A stretch of 64,000 bases of DNA from Babylonia areolata (taxonomy: Eukaryota > Mollusca > Gastropoda > Neogastropoda > Buccinidae), in the NCBI RefSeq assembly GCF_041734735.1, contig NC_134878.1:30112811-30176810 (forward strand). Direction: 5' to 3'. The notes below the pieces were generated by a model, which worked only from the letters and a program-made list of their open reading frames with translations, did no database searches and had not been told where the DNA came from. The position numbers were made by a program, and so were the translations under genes. Shown piece by piece: positions 40,368-53,091 of this stretch. Each line of letters opens with the position of its first letter. The stretch's first letter is position 1.

Positions 40368-42912
40368 ATCCATGGATGCGTGTGTGTTTGTGTGCATCTG
40401 TGTATGTATGATTGTGTGTGTGTGTGTGTGTCTATGAATCTGCCCCTGTTTTTGCGTACATGCATGCACACATGCCTACCTCAATGATATATCAAGCATG
40501 ATTGTTAAATTTTTGCGCAGTGAAAAAGACAGTATCGGAGCATTGTGGGGTTTTTTTTTGTTTTTTTTAAACAACAACAACAAAGTGATTCAGATGCTTT
40601 CACTGTTGGGATGCGCGTTGATGCAGATGCTGAGAAATAAGGTCCGGAAAAGTGCAAGCATTATTGTTCTGTTGTTGGTGCAGGTGGGAACATTGTAAAG
40701 CAAGGTGTGTTGATAGTGTTGTGATTGTGGTGATTCACATCTCAATTAACCAAGACAGCAAACTTTATTGTTGCATTGTATTGCATTGCATTGTAATGTG
40801 TTGAATTGCGTTGAATTGTGTTGTATTGCATTATATTGTATTGTATTGTATTGCGTTGAATTGTGTTGTATCGCATTACTTTCTGTGACAACAAGGAGAG
40901 AGCACAAACACAGCACAGCACCACCCATATATTTTTTTTCTTTCTTCTGTCTGTGAGTTTTATTTGATTTGATATCAAAGTGGATTTTTCTACAGAGTGT
41001 TGCCATGGACAACCTTTTTGTTGCTTGTGTTCTTGCATGTGCGCTAAGAGCATGGAGTACATGGGAACTCTTGTTTATCATCTCATCGAAAAGGCTAGCA
41101 CCTTGACCACCACTCAAGGTCTAGAAGAGGGGATGATTAAGAATTCTGGTTCGTGCATGAGGGATGTTATGACTGTGGTGACTGACATCTCCCTTTCCCA
41201 TGAAAATATACATGTACGTATATGTCTAAAGTCTGACTGAATGACACAGGAAATGAATGATGAGCAACTAAAGGCAGCTCTCAGTCAGAGGAAGGCAGCC
41301 TGTTGTGCAAATGACACCATGTTGTAAACCGCTTAGAGCTTGGTCTCTGACCTTGAGAATAGGAACTATATATATATGTATCCATATCAATCAGTAATGG
41401 CTCAACACTCGGCTAATATCACAGATTGATGTAAGTTTGACATTGGGCCAACAGCAAAGTGAGAGCTGTATGATCAATGGTTTCTCCACTGCAGTGGGAA
41501 TCCATTTACAGTTTAGTCTTTTGTAAAGGACTATGACTCTCAAACTAGGAGGCAAGATTGAACTAGCTCTTTGTACTGCAGCCTTGGGGGCTAGTTGGCC
41601 TTTGGGGACCATCCCCAATGCCGACTGTCCTAAAACCCTCTTGGCGGAGAGAGTGGGGATGTAACTTGGGCAAGACACTCTCCACTGTAATCAGATTGTA
41701 GCTGAGACAGTGGGGACAGCAGTTACCTCCTCTGCTGTTCTGATGGTCATAGTCAGACATGACTGACCATCATACATAGTGATAATACTGATAAACTGTA
41801 CTTATATGGCACAAACTCCCCATAAATGGGCTCTAACTCTATGCGCCTCACGTGAAATAGTACTAATTCTTATACCACAGAAGAGCACATGAGGACATAG
41901 AAATGAAAAAATACAAAGCAATCAGTGAAAAACTGCAGCAAACGGTGAAGGTGTGTGTGGCTGACGACAGGTGCTAACGATGAGGACATAGAAATGAAAA
42001 AAAACAACAACAGACCAATCAATCTTCTTCTTCTTCTGCATTCGTGGGCTGCAACTCCCACGTTCACTTGTATGTACACGAGTGGGCTTTTACGTGTATG
42101 ACCGTTTTTATCCTGCCATGTAGGCAGCCATACACCGCTTTCAGGGGTGTGCATGATCTTCTGCTTGCGTATACACACGAAGGGGGTTCAGGTGCTAAGT
42201 AGGTCTGCACATATGTTGACCTGGAAGATCAGAAAAATCTCCACCCTTTACCCAGCAGGCACTGTCACCGTGATTCGAACCCGGGACCCTCAGATTGAAA
42301 GTCCAACGCTTTAACCACTCGGCTATTGCGCCCGTCCAGACCAGTCAATCAAAAACTGCAGCAAACAGTGAAGGTGTGTGTGGCTGACGACAGGTGCTGA
42401 CGATGCCACCCTGGGAGGTGGGTCCGGCACGCCTGGTGACTCTGAGCCCCTCCCTCCGCCTCAGCACCACCCCCCCACCCACCACCACCACCACCAATGG
42501 TTCTGCTGTCATCGTGTTCCACAAGGCTGGGGCTGAACCCAGTGATTACATCGTCAGTGAGTATCTCTCGGGATGCGACGTGGCTTTGTACTTTTGATCC
42601 AGTGGTCACCAGTGATGATGATGATGATAATGATAATATCAATAGTGATGATAATGTTAATAATTATTCAAATTATAAAGGGCCTTTTCTGCGAAAAAAT
42701 ATGCTCAATTACCCTGTACAGTGTCAATGTCAACGTTTAAAATGTGCATTTAAACGCTCAAATGAAAAACTCACACACATGCACACACGCACACGCGTGC
42801 ACACACACACACACACAGTCATCACAGACTTTTCACACACATCATACATATCACATGAAAAAGCCTAAATAATGCAGATATTTCTGTACAAGTCATGGTA
42901 AAAAATGTGTTG

Positions 42913-42963
<51 letters not shown>

Positions 42964-45890
42964 ATGATTTTTTTTTTCTTAGAAATAATCCCTTTTTTTC
43001 CCTGTTTCAGTCATTGTGGTGTCGATCACTTAATCACACACACGTGATTTTTTTTCTTCTTAAACATAATCTGTTGTTTTTTTCATTTCAGTCATTATGA
43101 TGTCGATCACTTAATCACACACACACACTTATGGGTTTGTTTTTTTCTCAAACATAATCTGGTTTGGGTTTTTTTTCCCATTTCAGTCATTGTGGTGTCG
43201 ATCACTTAATCACACACACACACTTATGGGTTTTTAATTTTTTCTCAAACATAATCTGGTTTGGGTTTTTTTCCCCATTTCAGTCATTGTGGTGTCGATC
43301 ACTTAATCACACACACACACTTATGGGTTTTTAATTTTTTCTCAAACATAATCTGGTTGGGTTTTTTTCAGTTTCAGTCATTGTGGTATCGATCAATCAC
43401 ACACATACACACTTACGATTTTTTTGTTCTTAAACATAATCTGTTGGGGTTTTTTTCCCATTTCAGTCATTGTGGTATTGATCATTGCGGTGATCCTGCT
43501 GGCCATGGTCATCCTGGCCCTGTGGACGTGCTGCAAGCGGCGTCGGCGCCGTGACTACCGCTTCAAGAAGGAGGTGGACATTGAGCTGAAGCAGCCGCTG
43601 ACCTACCACTCGGTGGCCCCCATGACCGCCACCCCCACCCCCGCCCCAGCTGTGCCCAAAGACCACCTGGCCAAGCTGGATGAGTTCAGCATGATCTCTG
43701 CCACCCTCGGTCCCCGCCGTAAGTCGTGATAAGGTCTCGGCCACTCTCGGCCTTAAGTATCAGTCGACATAAGGTCTTGGCCACTGTTGGCATAAAGTGT
43801 AAGTCGTGATAAGGTCTCGGCCACTCTTGGCCTCAAGCATAAGTCAACACAAGGTCTTGGCTATTCTTGGACTTAGGTATAAGTCATGGTAAGCTCTCAG
43901 CCTCTCGTGGCCTAAAGTATCAGTCAACATAAGGGCTTGGCCACTCTCTTCCCTAAGTATCAGTCAACATAAGGTGTCATCGACATAAGATCTTGACCAT
44001 TCTTGGCCTTAGGTGTAAGTCATGAGAAGGTCTTGGCCTTAAGTGTAAGTCGAGGCAAGGTCTTAGCCATTCTTGGCCATATGTGTAAGTCATGATAAGG
44101 TCTTGGCAATTCTTGGCCATAGGTGTAAGTCGTGATAAAGTCTTGTCTTCAAGTGTGAGTCAATATAAGGTCTTTGTCACTCTTAGCCTTAGGTGTAAGT
44201 GGTGATAAGGTCTTAGCCACCCTTTGCCTTATGTGTAAGTTGTGATAAGGTCTTAGCCACTCTTGGCCTTAAGAGTTAGTCGTGATAAGGTCTTGGTCAC
44301 TCTCAGCCTTAGGTGTTAGTCATGATAAGGTCTTGACCACTCTTGGCCAAAGACATGCAAATGAGGCGATTATGATGACCCAGATGATACTGTAGACACC
44401 AGCTGACACAGTGCGATACCTTGGTCCTGTAGAGCGCAAATGGATCAAATTGTTGATCCACTTCGTGCGGGGTGTAGGCAAGGGAAAAGGCCAGAGTGAG
44501 CAAAACTGCAAAGGGAAGCCAGAGAAAGAGTGGAGGAGAGGAGGAGGAAGAGAAGGTATAAAGGACTTTGATGATGCTGCAGCACACACTGTATTCCAGA
44601 ACATGTGTAGTTTTGATTTGTTGATTTCGTTCAGTTTCTGTTTTAAGTGTGCTTGAAAGAAATAAAGTTGTTTTTTTAAACTGTGTTTGAAGCAGATTAT
44701 GATAAAGTCTTTTGAACTGAAATGAAAGTGTGTTTGTTGTGGTCTGTGTTTCAGCTGCGGCCAAGCCTGATGTGACTAATCATGTGGAACCCGCTTCCAA
44801 CAGAAACAGTGTGGCTTCCAACAGAAACAGTGTGGCTTCCAACAGAAACAGTGTGGGAAGTATGGTAGGTATGGTGGAGGGCGCTACTCATGCACTCAGT
44901 TTATGATGAAAATGGTGAACGTACGGGTGTGAGGGAAAGTTTAACTCACTCCAGACGACAGAACATTTCAGCGGTTTCGATGATTAAAAATTTGTCCACG
45001 TTTTCCTCATGGGGTAGCCTAAAAATCGAAGCTGCACCGGGTATTGCGAACGTGTAAAGGGTCAAATGAAAAGTTTCTCTGTGAGGTTTCAGTGACCGTA
45101 CACTCGCTGGCCAGCTGTTGACCTTGGTACCCCACATGGCAAGTTAATCTGCATGTGTATCAAAAATGGCGTTGCAGGTGATAGAAGTGGAAATTTTTGG
45201 AGCAAACTACGTCACAACAGCGGCTTTTTACTGCTGCTGAAGTGATTGAAATGCTTCAAACTGAAGGTTTCGACATCGATGAGGATGATGAAGACATTGA
45301 ATAAAGTATCTGCAGCGAAGAATGCTACCAGCAAGAAGGTACTGACAGTGACTCAGTGTCTGAGGGCTGTGAAGAGAGGGAGGGGGGTGGGCGTACACAC
45401 GACGTTAGAAGAGGGGTCAGTGGGTCAAGTACAGGGAGTTTTATTCAGTTACTTTGTGTTTTGTATTTTTTGTGATTTATTTCCTAACCCTAACAAATGG
45501 GTCGTCTGCAGGGGAAAGCAAGGGAGAAAACTATTCGTATGGAGTGAGTTAAAAGATTTTGTGGCTCATGTTCTACGTTAGGTTTCACTCATCACCATGA
45601 AGACAAAAGCACTTTCAGTGACCATAATCTTCCAGTGAAGAGAAATGATTTAACTCTGGTGTTTCCATCAACATTTTGATCTATGTTCAAAAGGTTGAAT
45701 GAGAATGATGGAAATGACGAGTTCTGAAAGTTTCATTTCCTGATATTATGTGTGGTAATTGTTGTTGTTGTTTTTTAATTCCTATGCCTTACAATGGGTC
45801 ATCTGTGGGGAAAAGAAAGGAAGAAAATGCACTGTTCTGAGTGAGTGAAACGTGTTGATACATGGGTGATGTTGTACCAGTGATTGTGTG

Positions 45891-45932
<42 letters not shown>

Positions 45933-48900
45933 TTTTTACTTGAAAATCACATTTTTAGACAAGAAAAGGGTTAAACATGTCATGATGTATGTGCAGACAG
46001 AACTTGAACATCCCATTTTTACATCCCATTTTTCGATAAGAAAGGGGTTAAACATGTGATGATGGTGTGTCTGTGTGTGTGTCTGTGTGCAGCCCAAGGC
46101 AGACACAGACTTCATCTTTGAACATCCCATTTTCAACAAACGGAAACAGCGACCCGCCTCATCTATCTCTGAAGTACTGGAGGAGCTAGAGAGACGACAG
46201 AACGCTAAAAGCAATGGTGTGTAACCACTTGGCTTCATCCCTAGTTATACGTGAATCACTGTTTTGAAGGTTTCTGTCATATCTGGAGACGTAAACTATA
46301 AAATTTTATTTTATTTTATTTTGATGATTTATACAAACCTAGGTTTAGTGAGGCATTTTTAAGCCGACGCGGTGTGGCTTACGTAGATCAGTCGTCACGC
46401 TTTCACACATTCTTGAAAGTGAAACTTTACTGATGAGCACTGATTGGTTGAATAACTCATTGATTCCTGTTATATGTTTTCTTCTTTTTTTCCCTTTTTT
46501 AAGATTTTTTAATTAACCCTTTTTTTTTAAATTTTGAACATCGAAAACAGAAATAGCAACATGCGACCATTAAGAAAAAAGAAAAAAGGCTAAACAACAT
46601 TATTTCCAAATGCTAAATATATCATTTCACATCCTGTTTCCTTCTTTGTTATTTGTTTATGCATTTATCATGACCTGACGAGAGACGCTGTGCGGTGTGT
46701 CGTCACCAGTTGCAGAGCAGATGGAGAGCGTGACGAGCGTGCCGGAGCAGCAGGAGGCGGAGTGGACCCCCAAACCCACACGACCCACGCTGTCCTTCGT
46801 ACGTATGGGCATGTCCTCTGTCTTCTTCCTCTTGCTGGCAGCAGCCTCCACCTTACTCCTGCAGCTGATGTTTGTTGCCCTCAGCGTTTTGAAACATACT
46901 TTCCATTTCTTGAAAAAGTTACGTTTGTGAGCGTTTAAAAGTCGCTAGGGAAAACAAGGTGAAAAGGTTACGTTATGTTGGTGGGTTGTTTTTTTTTTAA
47001 GACGCCAAGGAAAATAAGGTGAGAAAGTTACGTGAGTTCTTAAAGTTGCTAGGTAAAACAAGCTGAAAAAGTTATGTTTGTGAGTTTTTAAAGTCGCTAG
47101 GGTAAACAAGGTGAAAAATTTACGTCCGTGGGTTTTTAAAGTCGCCAAGGAAAATAAAGTGAGAAAGTTATGTTTGTGAGTTTTTAAAGTCACTAGGTAA
47201 AACAAGGTGAAAAAAGTTATGTTTGTGAGTATTTTAAAGTCGCTAGGGAAAACAAGCTGAAAAAGTTAGGTTTGTGACTTTTTAAAGTCGCTAAGGAAAA
47301 CAAGGTGAAAAAGTTACGTCCGTGGGTTTTTAAAGTCGCCAAGGAAAATAAGGTGAAAAAGTTACGTTCGTGAATTTTTTAAGTTGCCAGGGAAAACAGT
47401 ATAAAAAAGTTACATTTGTGAGTTTTTAAAGTTGCTAGGGTAAACAAGGTGAGAAATTTACGTCCGTGGGTTTTTAAAGTCGCCAAGGAAAATAAGGTGA
47501 GAAAGTTACGTTTGTGAGTTTTTAAAGTTGCTAGGTAAAACAAGGTGAAGAAGTTATGTTTGTGAGTATTTTAAAGTTGCTAGTGTAAACAAACTGAAAA
47601 AAATTACGTTCATGAGTTTTTAAAGTCGCTAAGGTAAACAAGGTGAGAAAGTTATGTTTGTGGGTTTTTTAAGTCGCTAGGGAAAACTGGGTGAAAAAGT
47701 TATGTTTGTGGATTTTTAAAGTCGCTAAGGTAAACAAGGTGAGAAAGTTACGTTGGTTGGTTTTTAAAGTCGCTAGGGAAAAACTGGGTGAAAAAGTTAT
47801 GTTTGTGTATTTTTAAAGTCGCTAAGGTAAACAAGGTGAGAAAGTTATGTTTGTTAGTAGTCTGTGAGTAAGGAAAATGTTGCAAAATATGAAAGGATGA
47901 ATCTAGTTGTGTTTTTGTACTGACTCTTGCAGATAGATTTTGTTCCCCATATTTCATACACTAGGCCTGGAAGTCATTTAGTCGTATGTGTGGTGTTTTA
48001 ACATTTTCACTGCTGACACAGTTTGCTATATGTTCTATGCTGGGAAAAGTTGGGGTTTTTTAATGGAAAATTCACACTTGTAATTTTAACCAGGTCTTGT
48101 AGAGCATTGAAGATAATAGTATATATTTATAAACAAGTTTGCATATCACCATGCTACATTCCTACTATCTACTGTCACATTCTCAGGGATTATAATCTTT
48201 ATATCAGCACCCACCTACCCACACACTTACTCCACCCTCTGCCCAACCCCTCACCCCACTGCCCCCACACACAAGGTCATAAAGGTTATGTGACCCCATT
48301 TTTTATGACTTCTTTTTTAGCCTATTAGTTTATTGCTATCAGAAAAAAAAGGAAACAAGCAATCGCAATATGCAAGCTGTTAGATCTCTAGTGTCACATA
48401 AATCAATGTGCTTTTATTAGACAACAGAATTTAAGTCTTGTAGTTTAAGATGGAAAGAAAGAAAGAAAAAAAAGTTCTAGATGGCTTGCCTGCATGATCG
48501 GTTTGGCTAGGTTTTTCAAATTACAAAGCAACATTTGTTTAGAGCTCGGTATTAAGATGGTAGGAACTCTGTTTTTTGGGGTGTTTTTTTTTTTTTTAAC
48601 CTTTGAAATACAAAGTACCCAGGAAGAGACCCAGATCGACAAATTCCTTTTGTCTGGTTCGGCATTATCAGGAAACATTGTATAATCCATTTCTGTTTGA
48701 TAATATTTTTCATTGCATAGCGGTAGTCCGCAGTTTTACAACTTACCCACTTTTTAAGTGATACTAGACACAGAAAAAAACCCCCAGAGGGAAGTGTGAA
48801 AAGGGAGTGGGATGATGAGAAAAGGTTCGTTTAGGAATAGACACATGTTAAATGCTCACGTGTGTGTATGTGTGAGAGAGAGGGGTGGGGAGATGGGGGG

Positions 48901-49561
48901 GCTGGGGGTGGGTGGGGGACAGGGGATGTTAATAATTGGAATAGACTTAGTAAATCATAATTAGAATAAAAGTGGAAAGGTATGGAACATAAGCGAAATA
49001 ATGATGGAGGAGGCAAAAAAAAAGAAAGAAAAAAGGGAAGCTAAACATCCAACAACTATAATACATGTCCTGTTGAACTGTGCAGCAAACCTTCTGCAGT
49101 GTCAGTTAACATCTTAACATTTTCAGAAAAACAAAACAAAACAAAAAAAGACAACAAAAAAACAATCACAAGGGATTGAACAGTTCTAGACTCTGGCATT
49201 CAAGAATTTTGTTGATGCATGTTGTGGCCTGTGTTAACCCTTTCACCGCCAAGCTGACATTTGTGCACAGGCGTGGTTGAGGACCCATGTCACTGAAAGG
49301 TGATCATTCATTAGTCTGTTACCTATGAACCGACTGCTCTTAATGTTCAGTGGTAGAATAGGCCATATTTTCTATACATTGCAGGGGGAATCCCCAGCTA
49401 TTCTTAGCCACTATCTTTTCTGTGTTTATACCACAAGGGAATTTTGTACTCTAAATTGACTGGCGGTGAAAGGGTTAATTGTGCTCCTGCCCAACCCTAT
49501 GTAACGGCACTTTTGGTTGGCTTGCCTGTGATGGTGGTGTGCCTACATCTTGCATGCATGC

Positions 49562-49602
<41 letters not shown>

Positions 49603-51689
49603 GAATGCATGCTGCAGTGTGTTTGTGTGTGTGTGTGAGAGAGAGAGAGAGTACACATGTTTTTGCACATCAACACACGTTTTTGCATAACTGTGATTTT
49701 GAAATTGTTTAATTTGTTCTTTTTTTCTTTCTTTTTTTTTCTTTTTTTGTTTTGTTTTGGTTATTGTCATTGGGTTCATACAGTTTTATTTTCTATCTTT
49801 TATATATAATTTGATTTTTCGCCATTCCTTGAAAAAAAATCTTATTTATTTTGTTCCTGTATTTTTTTCTTACTATTTTAGCCATTTGGAGCAAAGGTAT
49901 TTTGGAGCATGAATTAAGTTGGTACATGCGTGTTCTGGTTTTGTTTGCCACATGTTTGCTTGTTTGTGTTTTCTTTGTTTATTTACTTGGTGTTTGGCTG
50001 AAAACCTCTCCTCTTGTCTAATGTGTCCACAAGATTGTGCTGACTGTGAAGCCAGCATTGACGTCAGATGGTCATATTGTCTTGTCTTGTCTTGTATTGT
50101 ATTGTCACAACAGATATCTGCTTTTCCCCAGGAGACTATATTGTCTCAATGCAGTGCCACATTTTTTTTTTTTTTTAGTTGTGTTTATTTGACTATCAAA
50201 GTGGATTTTCCAACGAAATTCTGCCAGGGACAACCCTTGTGTTGCCGTGGTTTCTTTTACATGGGGCCAAATGCATTCTGCACAGGGGACCATGGCTTAT
50301 TGTCTGATCTGAAAGACTAGCACCCAGACCACAGTTTAAAGTCTAGTGGAGGGCGGAGGGGTTGGGGGGAGAAGTAAAAGTTCTGGTCTGTATGTGTGAT
50401 TTGAACCCCATGAAGACTTGCTCTTGTCGGGCGCATTACCTCTGCTGCATTCTGTTTTGTTGTATGACTGTGTTCTGTCAGTGTGGCACTGCTTATGTGA
50501 TGCCCACCCTTCAGCCAGCTGTGATATGTGTGCATGCATGTGTGTGTGTCTGTGTGTGTGTGTGTGTGTGTGTGCCTGTCTTTTAGGGAGAAATGTCGTA
50601 TTTCGAGGTTGTGGTTCAGGATGTTCCCCTGTTCCTGTTGGATCCCATTGAGGACGAGCAGGAGCCTTCTCATGTCAGTAGCCTTTCTGAGAGGATTTCC
50701 TCCTTCTCTGAGGTTTGTACCACTTTTCTCATGGCGCCGCTGCTTAACCCATTCAGCCCTCAATCCCAGCAATGCCCTGGCGTCCAAATTTGTTGCATTA
50801 AAACGGTGTACACATTCCTGCATATGCATAAACCACAAACCAAGGGAGCTTACTTCTACAGTATTTCCAGCTGTGTCTCCATGTGTCAGTATGGAGGAAA
50901 AATCGGTCAGTTTCAGAGTATTTTTCTTTGTAATTCTGCATCAGTATGGCAGGGAAACCTACTAAGTCTGGAAAGTCCTTAGGGTTGAATGGGTTAAGAA
51001 AGACAGTAGTATCATTAGCGGGTTTTGACTGATAACAGTGTGTGTTGATGAACCTTGGTCATTTTGCCTGTACTTAAAAACCAGCCCCAGGCACAGGAGA
51101 ACATTGAGAATAATTTCCCTTACAATAAAGTGGGGATAAATGTCACTCACACGTGTAGCCTCACCAGCGTTACAGAAATGTGCCCTGTGTATTCACAGAC
51201 CGTGGTGCTTTCAGTGTTGTTGTTGGGAGTATTGTTCAAGTAAGTGGCTTGGACATTTTAGTGAAAGTGCTATGGTTTTCAGTCATTGCTTCGATTTGTT
51301 TTGTTTTTTTACTCATTTATAATTCATTCTTTGCATCAGCATTTTTTTTTTTTTAAGATATATACTTTTAACTATTGTACTTGGCTTAAATGCATTTGTT
51401 TTTGCATTTTGTCAGTTCGGGTGCTGTTGTGACTGTGGGAATATGTATGCTTGATTTCGCTTGCAAAAAAATGGATTTTGCTTTTCTTGTTTACTTTTGT
51501 GTTGATTTTTTTGTGTGTGTTCTATATTTTTATTGTTATGAAACAGTCCTTTAGAATGACACCTTGAAGATTAAGAGATACAGGTATAAAATTTAGCATA
51601 AAAAAACAACTAACATTAAGATATAACAATGCTCAGTATATCTATAACACTGGGGCATCCACACACAATTGCATCTGTAACATACTGAT

Positions 51690-51746
<57 letters not shown>

Positions 51747-53053
51747 ACCATGTACATTCACAAACATGTGTTAAGGTGTACAGATTAAGAACAAATATTA
51801 ACACTAACGGACAATTTAAGCAACAAAAAGAATGAATAATCACCTTCCACCTCCACCCCACACCCCCATCACTCAAGTCTCTCCATCAGCCGACAGTCAG
51901 TCCTGCCAGCTTTGCGCTCAGAAGGCGTGGCTGTCTCTCCTCATCACGGGGCTCGGTCCTGTCAAGAGTTAACTGACATGTCGGCAGAGCATACTTTTGA
52001 AGTGATCCCTAACAGTATGATCTATCTTGTGCAGTCTGCTGCAGTTGTTTTCTTTAGTAACAATTGTACTTACACAGGAATTGGGCTGGTCAAAGTTAAA
52101 AGTTCCTGCACACCAAAAGAATAATAATAATTTTCAATGTTTTGCGCTAAAAAAAACCCCAAAAAGTCTATTCATCTCTCATGTCTCTCATCTCAAAGTG
52201 ATTTTATATTTTTAAAAATTCAATGTTCAACAGTATAAAAAAAATTAATAAAAATTTAAACAGCCCCCAAAATTCAACTTATTCAAAAAAAAATTGGTGA
52301 CCACAGAAAGTGGAAGGCAGATCTACCGTAAACTACCTTGTAAATGCCCAGTATCCAGATAACATCCACGTGGCACCCTTTTGGGATTAAAAACTTTACA
52401 GGGTAAAAAAAGAAAATACCGTGTAAACACCAACCCTCAACTTGAAAAACAATACACCATAAACTAATGATAATTCCTTCTGCTGTTTGTAATCATGTTG
52501 TTTTTCGAAGCGGTGCAGGTTAAGATCAAGAGATAAAGAAGAGAACTCTCCTTCTTCTTCTTCTTCTGCGTTCGTGGGCTGCAACTCCCACGTTCACTCG
52601 TGTGCACACGAGTAGGCTTTTACGTGTATGACCGTTTTGACCCCGCCATATAGGCAGCCATGCTCCGCTTTCGGGGGTAAAAGAAGAGAACACACTGCAT
52701 GAGATGTTGATGAGTCATTGAAAAAAAAAATGAGAGGTTGACATGAATCCATGACGCGGCGTCATGTTTCAGCAGTTGCGGCTGTTTGTTCTTACTCCCA
52801 TCGTGGTCGTTACTGTATAGTGGTAGCAAGAAATGGGGTGGGCTACTGCCATGGGTAAAAGGACCCAGTGAACACCCACCCCAAACTTTAGGTTGAAACT
52901 TGTGCAAAGTGGGAGGGGGTTGGGGCGTGGGGGGGGTGGGGGAGGGGGGTGTGTGCTTGCAAGGTGGTCTACAGTCTGTCACATGCGGGGGAAATTTGGG
53001 GAGAGGGAGTGTAAAGGTTTGATTGGTGAGCACAGAAAGCAAAGGATACATAC

Positions 53054-53091
<38 letters not shown>

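Noticed and set aside
51055-51243. Possible extra tail exon (ends near gttcaag, then taagtg)
   Set aside because: Exons 26 and 27 already join in phase, and the stretch has no clear acceptor or family-like sequence.
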